DNA from: Oleisolibacter albus
GTDB lineage: Bacteria; Pseudomonadota; Alphaproteobacteria; Azospirillales; Azospirillaceae
Assembly (NCBI RefSeq): GCF_003336875.1
Contig: NZ_QGNJ01000003.1
Span: forward strand, 248,001 to 312,000
Direction: 5' to 3'
DNA: 64,000 nucleotides
In this document: positions 1 through 8,615 of the stretch, in pieces
How positions within the stretch are numbered: position 1 is the first letter of the stretch
How the letters are laid out: every line of letters starts with the position of its first letter
The notes under the pieces: generated by a model
Seen by the model: the letters and a program-made list of their open reading frames with translations, nothing else
The model's database searches: none
What the model was told of the DNA's origin: nothing
Translations under genes and position numbers: made by a program

Positions 1-2
1 GG

Positions 3-107
3 TGGACAGGACGGTGGACCGCCCGCCTGCGGGAGATCACGGCCCTGATCCTGGCCATTGCCACCCTGCTGGCCGCCTTGACCGAATTGCTGAAGGCCGC
101 AACCTGA
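3..107 (+). CDS. C-terminal tail of a small membrane protein (5' partial)
   Basis: An open frame enters from the left edge and ends at TGA 105-107, giving 34 residues. They contain a hydrophobic helix (ITALILAIATLLAAL) followed by a short TELLKAAT tail, so the end of a single-pass or polytopic membrane protein is likely. The rest lies outside the window and the family cannot be named. Confidence 0.45.
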   Translation, partial: WTGRWTARLREITALILAIATLLAALTELLKAAT

Positions 108-241
108 CAACCGGTGCCTGCTTTTGTTTCTAATGAATACCCGCAGACATGGGAGGTGCGCGTATCGCGCAAGGGCGCAATCGGCAGCCCGCTTGTTCGA
201 CAACCATCGGTATTCCCGTGACATATTTGGGGTCGGGACTG

Positions 242-2545
242 ATGGTCGTCTCTTTCCTGCTTCTGCTGATCGCCGGTCTGTTCCTGGGGATCGGCGGCGC
301 CTGGCTGATCACCCTGGGCGGCAGCTGGTATTATCTGCTGGCCGGCATCGCCTTTCTGGTGACGGCCTTCCTGGTGCTGCGGCGTCACAGGCTGGCGCGT
401 CCGCTCTACGCCGTCATCATCATCGTCACCCTGGCCTGGGCCGTGTGGGAAGTCGGGTTCGACTGGTGGCCCCTGGGCACGCGCGGCGGCCTCATCGTGC
501 TGCTGGGCATCTGGCTGCTGACCCCCTGGGCCGTGCGCGAGGAGACGCCCTGGCGGCCCGGACGGGCGGCCCTGGCCCTGGCGGTGGTGCTGTCCATTCT
601 GGTGGCGGGGGCAGCCCTGATCCGCGATCCCCATGACCGGAACGGTCGGTTGAACGACCAGCGGGTGGCCGGTGCCACGGCGGACAGTCCGGTGCCACCC
701 GGCGAATGGCACCATTACGGACGCACGCTGAAGGCTCAGCGCTATTCGCCGCTGGACCAGATCACACCGCAGAATGTGGGGCAGCTGGAACAGGTCTGGA
801 CCTACCGCACAGGAGACATGAAGCGCCCCACCGACGTGACCGAGACCACCTATCAGGTCACGCCGCTGAAGGTGGATGATCTTCTCTATCTCTGCACGCC
901 GCACAATCTGGCCATCGCCATCGACGCGACCACGGGGCAGGAGCGCTGGCGTTTCGACCCCAAGGTCGGTATGGAGCAGAACCGGCAGCACCAGACCTGC
1001 CGTGGCGTCTCCTATTATGCCGATCCGGCCCTGACCGGGCAGAGCTGCGGGGCACGGATCTATCTGCCCACCTCGGATGCGCGGCTGATCGCGCTGGATG
1101 CCAGAACCGGCAGCATCTGCCCTGGCTTCGGGGAGGGCGGTACGGTCAATCTCTGGACCAACATGCCGAACCAGAAGGCCGGTTTCTATTATTCGACCTC
1201 GCCGCCCGTGGTGGCGCAGGGCCTGATCATCGTCGGCGGCGCCGTCAACGACAACTACGCGGTGGAGGCGCCGTCCGGCGTCATCCGCGCCTATGACATC
1301 GACAGCGGTGTCCTGGTCTGGAACTGGGATTCCGGCAATCCAGACCGGACGGAGCCGCTGGGGCCGGGGGAGACCTACACGCCCAATTCCCCCAACAGCT
1401 GGTCGATCATGAGCGCGGACCAGGATCTCGGCCTGCTCTATGTGCCGCTGGGCAACCGCACGCCGGACCAGCTGGGCATGGGCCGCAGTGCGGCGGTGGA
1501 GCGCTTCTCTTCCTCCATCACGGCGCTGGACCTGCGCACGGGACAGGTGCGCTGGGTGTTCCAGGGCGTGCATCATGACCTCTGGGACATGGACGTGCCG
1601 AGCCAGCCTTCACTGCTGGATCTCGACACCCCCGACGGGGTGGTTCCGGCGCTGGTGCAGCCGACCAAACAGGGCGAGGTGTTCGTGCTCGACCGCCGTA
1701 CCGGCCAGCCCATCCTGCCGGTGAAGGAGGTCCCGGCGCCCACGGGGACCATTCCGGAGGATTTCAGTGCGCCGACACAGCCCGTGTCGAGCCTGAGTTT
1801 CAACCCGCCGGCGCTGCGCGAGTCAGACATGTGGGGCGTCAGCCTGTTCGACCAGCTGGCCTGCCGCATCAAGTTCCGCTCCCTGCGTTATGAGGGGCGG
1901 TACACGCCGCCGTCCCTGCAGGGGACGCTGGTCTATCCCGGCAATTTCGGTGTGTTCAACTGGGGGTCGGTCGCCGTCGATCCGGTGCGGCAGGTGATGT
2001 TCGGCATGCCCACTTATCTGGCCTTCACGTCGCAGCTGATCCCCAGTGACGAGATCGGCCCGGGCCAGGTGGTGAACACCGGCGAGGCCGGGCTGAACCT
2101 CAATGTGGGTGGCCCCTACGGCGTCATCATGCAGCCCTTCATGTCGCCCCTGGGGCTGCCCTGCCAGGCCCCCCCTTGGGGTTATGTGGCCGGTGTCGAT
2201 TTGCGCAGCGGCGAAATCGTCTGGATGCACAAGAACGGCACCATCCGTGACGCGGCACCCGTGCCGCTGCCGATCAGGATCGGTGTGCCGGGACTGGGCG
2301 GGCCGATCATCACTGCCGGCGGCGTCGTCTTCCTGTCCGCCAGTATCGACAATTACATCCGGGCCTATGATCTGACCACGGGCGAGCAGCTCTGGCGGCA
2401 CCGATTGCCGGCGGGCGGTCAGGCCACGCCATTGACCTACAGCGTGGGCGACCGGCAGTTCGTGGTGCAGGTGGCTGGCGGCCACGGCTCCATCGGCACG
2501 ACCACCGGCGATCACGTGATCGCCTTCGCTCTGCCGCGGCGGTAG
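242..2545 (+). CDS. gcd: Membrane-bound PQQ-dependent glucose dehydrogenase
   Basis: Quinoprotein dehydrogenase of the glucose/quinate/shikimate family. It oxidises aldoses (probably D-glucose to gluconolactone) on the periplasmic face and passes electrons to ubiquinone. The N-terminus has about five membrane helices with the family signature GGSWYYLLAG and WEVGFDWWPL, closely matching E. coli Gcd. The periplasmic beta-propeller follows from about residue 150, with repeated W-docking motifs (TGQERWRFDP, TGQVRWVFQG, TGEQLWRHRL) and the HHDLWDMD segment. The start is uncertain: ATG 242 has a G-rich stretch upstream, while GTG 218 and ATG 149 are in frame and would add 8 or 31 residues. E. coli Gcd is 796 aa. 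It converges on the MATE gene with only 10 bp between stops. No pqq biosynthesis genes are in the window. Confidence 0.93.
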   Translation: MVVSFLLLLIAGLFLGIGGAWLITLGGSWYYLLAGIAFLVTAFLVLRRHRLARPLYAVIIIVTLAWAVWEVGFDWWPLGTRGGLIVLLGIWLLTPWAVREETPWRPGRAALALAVVLSILVAGAALIRDPHDRNGRLNDQRVAGATADSPVPPGEWHHYGRTLKAQRYSPLDQITPQNVGQLEQVWTYRTGDMKRPTDVTETTYQVTPLKVDDLLYLCTPHNLAIAIDATTGQERWRFDPKVGMEQNRQHQTCRGVSYYADPALTGQSCGARIYLPTSDARLIALDARTGSICPGFGEGGTVNLWTNMPNQKAGFYYSTSPPVVAQGLIIVGGAVNDNYAVEAPSGVIRAYDIDSGVLVWNWDSGNPDRTEPLGPGETYTPNSPNSWSIMSADQDLGLLYVPLGNRTPDQLGMGRSAAVERFSSSITALDLRTGQVRWVFQGVHHDLWDMDVPSQPSLLDLDTPDGVVPALVQPTKQGEVFVLDRRTGQPILPVKEVPAPTGTIPEDFSAPTQPVSSLSFNPPALRESDMWGVSLFDQLACRIKFRSLRYEGRYTPPSLQGTLVYPGNFGVFNWGSVAVDPVRQVMFGMPTYLAFTSQLIPSDEIGPGQVVNTGEAGLNLNVGGPYGVIMQPFMSPLGLPCQAPPWGYVAGVDLRSGEIVWMHKNGTIRDAAPVPLPIRIGVPGLGGPIITAGGVVFLSASIDNYIRAYDLTTGEQLWRHRLPAGGQATPLTYSVGDRQFVVQVAGGHGSIGTTTGDHVIAFALPRR

Positions 2546-2555
2546 GGCCGCGCCT

Positions 2556-4034
2556 TCAGGCCGGCTTGTCCTCTGCCGGCGCCGGTTCCTCCGACACGGC
2601 CAGGGTGGCGATGCTGGCCTTGCCGGAGGCGGCCGGGCTGAGCGGGGGACGCCAGAAGGACGGGGCAGGGGCGGGCGCCCCGGTCCGCGTCTCCAGCCGT
2701 TTGCCCAGGCGGCCGACCACGCGGAAGGCCGTCAGCAGGGCGGCGGTGCCGAACAGGACGATGCCGGCCGCCTGTCCCAGCAGAACGCCGCGCGCCCCGT
2801 CCAGTTCGGCGCCCAGCGCGGCCAGCGGGATGGTGCCCAGCGTGGCCCGGCCCCAGTTGAACAGGGTGGACAGCCAGGGGAAGCCCAGATTGTTGAAAGC
2901 GGCATTGGCAACGAACAGACAGCCCAGGAACAGGAAGGTCGCAGCCAGCCCGGTGCAGAACAGGCGGACCAGATCGGCAGTGATGCCGCGGGCCGAGAAC
3001 AGGGCCACCAGCAGGTCCTGGCCGAGGAACAGCAGCAGCCATGCCACAACCACGCAGGCCAGAACCAGCTGCAGGCTGGCGCGCAGCGTTTCCAGCAGCC
3101 TGTCCCCGCGCCCGGCGCCGAGATTCTGGGCGAAGATGGGACCGACAGCGCCGGTCAGGGCGAAGATGGCGGCGAACACCACCGGCACCAGCCGGTCGAC
3201 GATGGCCTGACCGGCCACGGCGGCATCGCCGAAGCGGGCCAGCGCCCCGGTGACATAGGCGGAGGCTACCGGCGTGGCCAGATTGGTCAGCACCGCCGGC
3301 CCGGCGATGGTGAACAGCGGGCGCAGATCCCGCCAGAGATGATCAGCCCTGGGGCGGCCGACGATGCGGTGGACGCGCACGGCCCCGTGCCAGCCGAAGG
3401 CCAGCATGGTGGTGCGCGACGCCAGGGTGGCGATGGCCGCGCCGGTGAGATCAAGGTGGAGGGCCAGGATCAGCAGCGGGTCCAGCACCAGCGTCGCCAC
3501 CGCGCCGTAGAGCGTGACATTCATGCCGCGGCGGGCGTCGCCCACGGCCCGCAGCAGGGCCGAAAGACCCATGGCTGCCCCCAGCAGGGGCAGGCTGGGC
3601 GAGACGATGGTGAGATATCCCAGCGCCAGCCGCTTGGTCTCCCCCGCGGCACCCAGGGCCGACAGCATCGGATCCAGCAGCGGCAGGGCCAGCAGGCCGA
3701 CGGCGGCGGCAATGGCCACCAGGGCGGCCAGACCGCTGCCGGCCAGACGGCAGGCCTCGTCCCGTCGGCCGGCCCCGATGGCGCGGGCCACTGTGGCGCC
3801 CAGCCCGATGGTCAGTCCGATGCACAGGGCCGTCTGCAGGAACAGCACCGTGCCGGCAAAGCCGACGGCCGCCGCCAGCTCCTGCACCCCCAGCAGCGAG
3901 ATGTAGAACAGGTTGGCCAGATCGACGGCGAAGATGGCCAGCAGCCCCAACGTTCCGGTCAGGGCCATGGTCACCACATGGCGCAGGATGCTGCCCTGGG
4001 TGAATTTTGCGGTCAACGGCGGGGCGTCGGGCAT
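2556..4034 (-). CDS. MATE family multidrug/toxin efflux transporter
   Basis: A 492-residue inner-membrane protein with about twelve hydrophobic helices in two similar halves, as expected of MATE exporters that use Na+ or H+ gradients. Family features include the N-terminal RHVVTMALTGTLGLLAIFAVDLANLFYISLLG region and the GLGATVARAIGAG loop around residue 75. The frame stays open upstream to 4193, but that part would overlap the end of the luciferase-like gene, so the start at 4034 (MPDAPPLTAKF) was chosen. It lies 85 bp downstream of the oxidoreductase on the same strand and may be co-transcribed with it. The substrate cannot be told from sequence. Confidence 0.88.
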   Translation of the reverse strand: MPDAPPLTAKFTQGSILRHVVTMALTGTLGLLAIFAVDLANLFYISLLGVQELAAAVGFAGTVLFLQTALCIGLTIGLGATVARAIGAGRRDEACRLAGSGLAALVAIAAAVGLLALPLLDPMLSALGAAGETKRLALGYLTIVSPSLPLLGAAMGLSALLRAVGDARRGMNVTLYGAVATLVLDPLLILALHLDLTGAAIATLASRTTMLAFGWHGAVRVHRIVGRPRADHLWRDLRPLFTIAGPAVLTNLATPVASAYVTGALARFGDAAVAGQAIVDRLVPVVFAAIFALTGAVGPIFAQNLGAGRGDRLLETLRASLQLVLACVVVAWLLLFLGQDLLVALFSARGITADLVRLFCTGLAATFLFLGCLFVANAAFNNLGFPWLSTLFNWGRATLGTIPLAALGAELDGARGVLLGQAAGIVLFGTAALLTAFRVVGRLGKRLETRTGAPAPAPSFWRPPLSPAASGKASIATLAVSEEPAPAEDKPA

Positions 4035-4119
4035 GCGGAGGAGCTCGGCTGGGCTGGTGGGCCGGGAGAGGGCGCGGCCAATGGGGGCGGTACCACCATG
4101 CCCAGCCCGGTCCGCCGGT

Positions 4120-5127
4120 TCAAGCGGCGGGGGTCCGGCCGATGTCCTGGAAGACCTGCGCCGCGATCTCGAAGGAGCGCAACCGGGCAGCATGGTCGAA
4201 GATCTGCGCCGTGACCATGACCTCGTCGGCCTTGGTCAGGGCCAGGAAACTCTCGATTCCGTCGCGCACCCGCTCGGGCGTGCCCACGGCGGAACAGGCA
4301 AGCGCATGCGACACCCCGGCCCGTTCCTGCGGCGACCAAAGATCCTCCATCCCGTCCACCGGCGGCGGCAGCTTGCCGGGCCGTCCGCGGCGCAGGGCGA
4401 TGAACTGCTGCTGCAACGAGCTGAACAGGCGCCGCGCCCCGGTATCGCTGTCGGCGGCGAAGACGTTGAGGCCGACCATGGCATAGGGCCGGGCGAGACA
4501 GGCGGACGGCTGGAAACGGCTTCGGTACAGCTCCAGCGCATCCAGGAGATGGTCGGGCGCGAAGTGCGAGGCGAAGGCGAAGCGCAATCCCAGGCGTGCC
4601 GCCAGATCGGCACTGTAGAGGCTCGACCCCAGCAGCCAGACCGGCACGTCAAGCCCGGCGCCGGGCACGGCCCGCACCGGCTGTCCCGGTTGCTCCGGCT
4701 GGAAATAGCCCAGCAATTCGGCCACGTCGGCGGGAAAGGCATCGTCGCTGCCGTCCAGCGTGCGGCGCAGGGCGCGGGCCGTGCGCTGGTCGGTGCCGGG
4801 CGCCCGTCCCAGCCCCAGATCGATACGGCCGGGATGAAGCGAGGCCAGGGTGCCGAACTGCTCGGCAATGACCAGCGGCGCATGGTTGGGCAGCATCACC
4901 CCGCCGGCCCCCACCCGGATGCGGCTGGTGCCGCCGGCCACATGGGCGATGACCACGGCCGTGGCCGCGCTGGCGACACCGGGCATGTTGTGATGCTCCG
5001 CCAGCCAGAAGCGGGTGTAACCCCAGCGCTCGGCATGGCGGGCCAGGTCCAGGCTGTTGCGGAAGGCCTGGGCGGCATCGGCCCCTTCCGGCACGGGGGC
5101 GAGGTCCAGAACGGAATAGGGGATCAT
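4120..5127 (-). CDS. LLM-class flavin-dependent oxidoreductase (luciferase-like)
   Basis: A 335-residue protein of the bacterial luciferase-like monooxygenase superfamily, single-component type resembling E. coli YhbW. The opening [12 protein letters not shown], the [18 protein letters not shown] segment at about 33-50, [15 protein letters not shown] at about 68-82 and [13 protein letters not shown] at about 100-112 are hallmarks of the FMN-binding TIM barrel. It would use reduced flavin and oxygen on an unknown small substrate. It is the first gene of a leftward pair with the MATE transporter, which suggests, as inference only, that a modified or toxic compound is oxidised and exported. Confidence 0.88.
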   Translation of the reverse strand: MIPYSVLDLAPVPEGADAAQAFRNSLDLARHAERWGYTRFWLAEHHNMPGVASAATAVVIAHVAGGTSRIRVGAGGVMLPNHAPLVIAEQFGTLASLHPGRIDLGLGRAPGTDQRTARALRRTLDGSDDAFPADVAELLGYFQPEQPGQPVRAVPGAGLDVPVWLLGSSLYSADLAARLGLRFAFASHFAPDHLLDALELYRSRFQPSACLARPYAMVGLNVFAADSDTGARRLFSSLQQQFIALRRGRPGKLPPPVDGMEDLWSPQERAGVSHALACSAVGTPERVRDGIESFLALTKADEVMVTAQIFDHAARLRSFEIAAQVFQDIGRTPAA

Positions 5128-5477
5128 GGATGGCCTCTGCTTGCTACGGCGGCGACTGCCGACATAACAGCAGGTGCCCGTGATCCTTCTGCGACGGGCG
5201 TCACAGCCTCATCTCCAAGGCGCGCATCCAAAGAAGTATGGGCATATGTCATAAGTAATTGCGCATGACTTCGGCAAGTATAGTTGTATTGCATTCGATA
5301 ATGCGGATATGTCGGCAGCATATCTGTCAAAATATATGTGTTTGGCAGATCACAGTGGTGGATCCATCTCGATTTTTTTGCTGATTTTTGATTGCGCTGA
5401 ATTTGTCTGTCTTGGCATGACTCGAAAAAGGCCCGGAGCGGGCCTGTAATGACAATGAAAATAACGGGGGAATATTT
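5128..5477. promoter_or_regulatory. AT-rich divergent intergenic region upstream of the TonB receptor
   Basis: About 350 bp separate the oxidoreductase from the receptor, and the stretch 5220-5480 is clearly AT-richer than its surroundings. It must hold the receptor promoter. A short inverted repeat GCATT-CGAT-AATGC lies at 5291-5304. I could not assign convincing -35/-10 boxes or a Fur-like site by eye. The receptor start has a GGGGG tract about 8 nt upstream. Confidence 0.4.
5429..5445 (-). terminator. 7-bp hairpin with a T tract on the minus strand, in the TonB-receptor leader
   Basis: AGGCCCG-GAG-CGGGCCT is a perfect 7-bp stem ending 32 nt before the receptor start. On the minus strand it runs into five T residues, so it has the form of an intrinsic terminator for antisense transcripts. 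On the plus strand it is a leader hairpin without a T tract. Confidence 0.4.
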
Positions 5478-8400
5478 ATGCTTTCTAATAAGCGGGTAGG
5501 CGTTCGACGACTGGCGTTCGGCGGGACGGCGCTTGCACTTCTGATCGGCGCGCCGGCGATGGCGCAGCAGGGAGACCAGCAAGGGGCGCCGCAAATCGAG
5601 GAGATCATCGTCACCGGATCGCGCATCGCGCGACCCGGCTATGACACGTTGCAACCCACCTCGGTTGTGGGCAGCGAGTTCCTGGACGAGCGCGGCTTCA
5701 CCAATGTGGCGGATGCGCTGAACCAGTTGCCGGGGTTCGGCGTGCCGGTGGGCACCGTCGGCGATCAGGCCGGCCAGAATATCGGCCAGAATTTCGTCAA
5801 CCTGTTCAATCTGGGCAGCCAGCGCACGCTGACCCTGGTCAATGGCCGCCGCTTCGTGCCCGGCAATGCGCCCAGCAATTTCAACGGCGCCAGCCCCGGC
5901 CTGCAGGTGGACCTGAACTCCATCCCCACCGCGCTGATCGATCGGGTCGAGGTGATCGCCGTGGGCGGGGCGCCGATCTATGGCGCCGACGCTGTGGCCG
6001 GCACCGTCAACATCATCCTGAAGGACGATTTCGAGGGGGCCGAGTTCGACGCCCAATACGGCATTGCCGAGGAAGGCGATGCCGAGAATTACCGCGCCCG
6101 CGCACTGGTCGGCAGCAACTTCTCCAACGATCGCGGCAATGTCACGGTCAGCCTGGAGTACAACAAGCAGAACGGCCTGCTCTATACCGACCGGCCGCTG
6201 CCGTCCAAACAGCAGTTCTTTGCGCCGAACCCGCTGAACACCGGCGCCAGCGATGGCATTCCCGCCAATATCCTGATCGAGAACCGGCGCATTCCCATCG
6301 TCAACACCAACGGCGTGCCGATCCTGGCCAATACCGGCAGCATCGGCGGGCGCAGCGGATCGAACCTCATCCGCATCCCCGATCCGAACAATCCCGGCGC
6401 CACGGTACCGGCCCAGTTCATCAATGGGCGCCTGGCCCCGTATGATCCCGGCACCATCTATTCAACCTCCGTCGCGTCCGGCGGCGATGGGTTGAACTTG
6501 GCCGAGGTGACCAACCTGCTGGCCCCGACCGAGCGCTATCTGGCCAACACCCTGGCGCATCTGGACCTGACCGAGAACATCACCGCCTATTTCGAATTCG
6601 ACTATGCCCGCACCGAGGGCAAGGAACTGGCGGACCAGCCCATCTACAACTCCACCATCTTCAGCGGTGACAGCGACGTCATCGCCTATACCACCGACAA
6701 CCCGTTCCTGGACCCGGCCGACCGCGCTTTGCTGGAAAGCCAGGGCATCACCGAGTTCTTCCTCAACCGCGCCTCGGTCGATCTGGTCGGGCGCTCGGTG
6801 ACCGAGGCCGAGAACGAGCTGTACCGCATCGTCGGCGGCTTCAAGGGTGATTTCGACGTGGCCGACCGCACGGTGACCTGGGACGTCTACTACCAGTTCG
6901 GCAAGACCACGGGCACCACCCGCGACACCCAGATTCCAGACGAACGTTTCTTCTCGGCCATCGACGTGGCGCGCAACGCCTCCGGTCAGATCATCTGCGC
7001 CGGCAATGTCTTCCCGGCGCCGCCGGCGACGGGCGGTGCTGTGCCGGACAGCCAGCTGTCGGGTTGCCGCCCGCTGAACCTGTTCGGCAACGGCGTGCCC
7101 GATCCCGACGCGATCGATTATGTCGCCATCACCGACACCTCCCGCGGCGAGTTGCAGCAGCAGGTGTTCGAAGGCACCTTCTCGGCCCCGCTGTTCACGC
7201 TGCCGGGCGGTGACCTGTCCATCGCCGGTGGTCTGACCTGGCGCAAGGAATCGGGCGAGTTCCAGCCGGGCGCCATCACCGGGGCCGGTCTGGGTCGCAC
7301 GATCGCCGTCAGCGGCGTGGAGGGCGATTTCACCAGCAAGGAAGCCTATGCCGAAACCGTCGTGCCCTTCGTCGGGCCCGACATGGATGTGCCCTTCATC
7401 TACAATCTGCAGTTCGAAGGGGCCTTCCGCTACGTCGACAACAGTCTGGCCGGCGGCGATGAGGCCTGGACTGCCGGTGGGCGTTATGCGCCGATCCGCG
7501 ACGTCCAGTTCCGCGGCAATTACACCCGATCCATCCGCTCTCCGGCGGTGGTGGAGCTGTTCCTGCCGACCTCGCCCGTCTTCACCACGGCGACCGACCC
7601 TTGCAGCAGCGGCAATTTCAACGCCGGTCCCAACGCCGCCGTGCGCGAGGCCAATTGCCGCGCCGCCCTGTCGGCCGCCGGCGTCGATCCCGCGGGTTTC
7701 GTTTCGAACATCGAAACAGCCACGGTGGAGGGCACCAGCGCCGGCAGCCTGGACCTGGAGAATGAGCGGGCCAAGAGCTGGACCGTGGGCGGTGTGGTCA
7801 CGCCGCGCTTCCTGCCGGGCTTCAGCGCCTCTCTGGACTGGGTCAATATCGAGATCAAGGACGCCATTGTCGATTTCGATGCCAGTGACACGCTGCGTGC
7901 CTGCTATGACAGCCCGTCCTATCCGTCGACCCCGGCCTGCGACCGTTTCACCCGCGGCACGGCTGGCGGCGATGCCGGCCAGGTCCTGTCCATCGATACG
8001 GGCTACATCAACGCCGGTTACATCAAATATTCCGGCCTGCAGGCCAAAGTGAACTACGAGTTCGACCTGGCGGATCTCGGTGCTGGTGATTACGGCAGCG
8101 TCGATCTCGGCTTCAACCTGAACTATATCGACAAATTGAAGCAGTCCAGTTCCGGCCAGAAGGCGGACGAGGATGACGACCGCGGCGAGGTCGGCTCCTC
8201 AAAATGGACGTGGCAGCTGAACACCCGTTACCAGTATGGACCGGCGGCTCTGCTGGTGCAGACCAACTACATCAGCTCGGCCAAGTTCAACAACGACTTC
8301 ACCAACGAGACCCGCGACGTGCTGGAGGTGGCACCCTATTACCTGTTCAATGCCACGGTCAGCTACGATCTGACGGACGATGTGACGGCGCGCTTCATCG

Positions 8401-8513
8401 TCAACAATGTACTCGACCGGCAGCCGCCCAGCGGCGCCATCACCGGCGGTGGTGTCGGTGTCTATGATCAGCTGGGCCGCTATTTCTTCGTCGGCCTGAA
8501 CGCCAGCTTCTGA
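5478..8513 (+). CDS. TonB-dependent outer-membrane receptor
   Basis: A 1011-residue receptor that would import a ligand across the outer membrane using TonB/ExbB/ExbD energy. It has a signal peptide with cleavage near APAMA-QQ (residue about 29) and a TonB-box-like EEIIVTGSR at about 40. The plug domain follows (ADALNQLPGFG; LVNGRRFVPG; AGTVNIILKDDF) to about residue 190. Next comes a long 22-strand beta-barrel with large loops and a C-terminal aromatic residue (GLNASF) for BAM recognition. There is no N-terminal STN domain, so it is not a FecA-type transducer. Receptors of this size and style in Caulobacter and sphingomonads often take up carbohydrates. Its placement next to a sugar PTS makes a sugar or chito-oligosaccharide ligand plausible but unproven. 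Confidence 0.93.
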   Translation: MLSNKRVGVRRLAFGGTALALLIGAPAMAQQGDQQGAPQIEEIIVTGSRIARPGYDTLQPTSVVGSEFLDERGFTNVADALNQLPGFGVPVGTVGDQAGQNIGQNFVNLFNLGSQRTLTLVNGRRFVPGNAPSNFNGASPGLQVDLNSIPTALIDRVEVIAVGGAPIYGADAVAGTVNIILKDDFEGAEFDAQYGIAEEGDAENYRARALVGSNFSNDRGNVTVSLEYNKQNGLLYTDRPLPSKQQFFAPNPLNTGASDGIPANILIENRRIPIVNTNGVPILANTGSIGGRSGSNLIRIPDPNNPGATVPAQFINGRLAPYDPGTIYSTSVASGGDGLNLAEVTNLLAPTERYLANTLAHLDLTENITAYFEFDYARTEGKELADQPIYNSTIFSGDSDVIAYTTDNPFLDPADRALLESQGITEFFLNRASVDLVGRSVTEAENELYRIVGGFKGDFDVADRTVTWDVYYQFGKTTGTTRDTQIPDERFFSAIDVARNASGQIICAGNVFPAPPATGGAVPDSQLSGCRPLNLFGNGVPDPDAIDYVAITDTSRGELQQQVFEGTFSAPLFTLPGGDLSIAGGLTWRKESGEFQPGAITGAGLGRTIAVSGVEGDFTSKEAYAETVVPFVGPDMDVPFIYNLQFEGAFRYVDNSLAGGDEAWTAGGRYAPIRDVQFRGNYTRSIRSPAVVELFLPTSPVFTTATDPCSSGNFNAGPNAAVREANCRAALSAAGVDPAGFVSNIETATVEGTSAGSLDLENERAKSWTVGGVVTPRFLPGFSASLDWVNIEIKDAIVDFDASDTLRACYDSPSYPSTPACDRFTRGTAGGDAGQVLSIDTGYINAGYIKYSGLQAKVNYEFDLADLGAGDYGSVDLGFNLNYIDKLKQSSSGQKADEDDDRGEVGSSKWTWQLNTRYQYGPAALLVQTNYISSAKFNNDFTNETRDVLEVAPYYLFNATVSYDLTDDVTARFIVNNVLDRQPPSGAITGGGVGVYDQLGRYFFVGLNASF

Positions 8514-8515
8514 TC

Positions 8516-8554
8516 AAAAAGACGGCGGCCATCCGGATGGACCGGATGGCCGCC
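8516..8554 (-). terminator. Intrinsic terminator of the PTS IIC-IIB gene
   Basis: A perfect 12-bp stem (8524-8535 with 8543-8554, 7-nt loop) is followed on the minus strand by a five-T tract (complement of 8516-8520). It lies 61 nt beyond the stop of the leftward PTS gene. Confidence 0.75.
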
Positions 8555-8578
8555 TGGGACAAACCCTTCACAGGTAGC

Positions 8579-8609
8579 GTCGCCGTCCCCGGAGGGACGG
8601 CGACCTTTT
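8579..8609 (+). terminator. Intrinsic terminator of the TonB receptor
   Basis: A perfect 11-bp stem GTCGCCGTCCC / GGGACGGCGAC closed by a CGGA tetraloop and followed by CTTTT on the plus strand. It lies 65 nt beyond the receptor stop and beyond the minus-strand terminator, so the two converging transcripts overlap by about 90 nt. Confidence 0.8.
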
Positions 8610-8615
8610 GACCCG

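Noticed and set aside
2566-4214. Long rightward frames opposite the MATE gene
   Set aside because: They are antisense, of Gln/Gly/Arg-rich composition, and have no homology. Such shadows occur opposite nearly every gene here.
5429-5445. Riboswitch in the TonB receptor leader
   Set aside because: Only a 7-bp hairpin is present. There is no conserved aptamer pattern (for example no cobalamin-type box) in the roughly 350-bp region.
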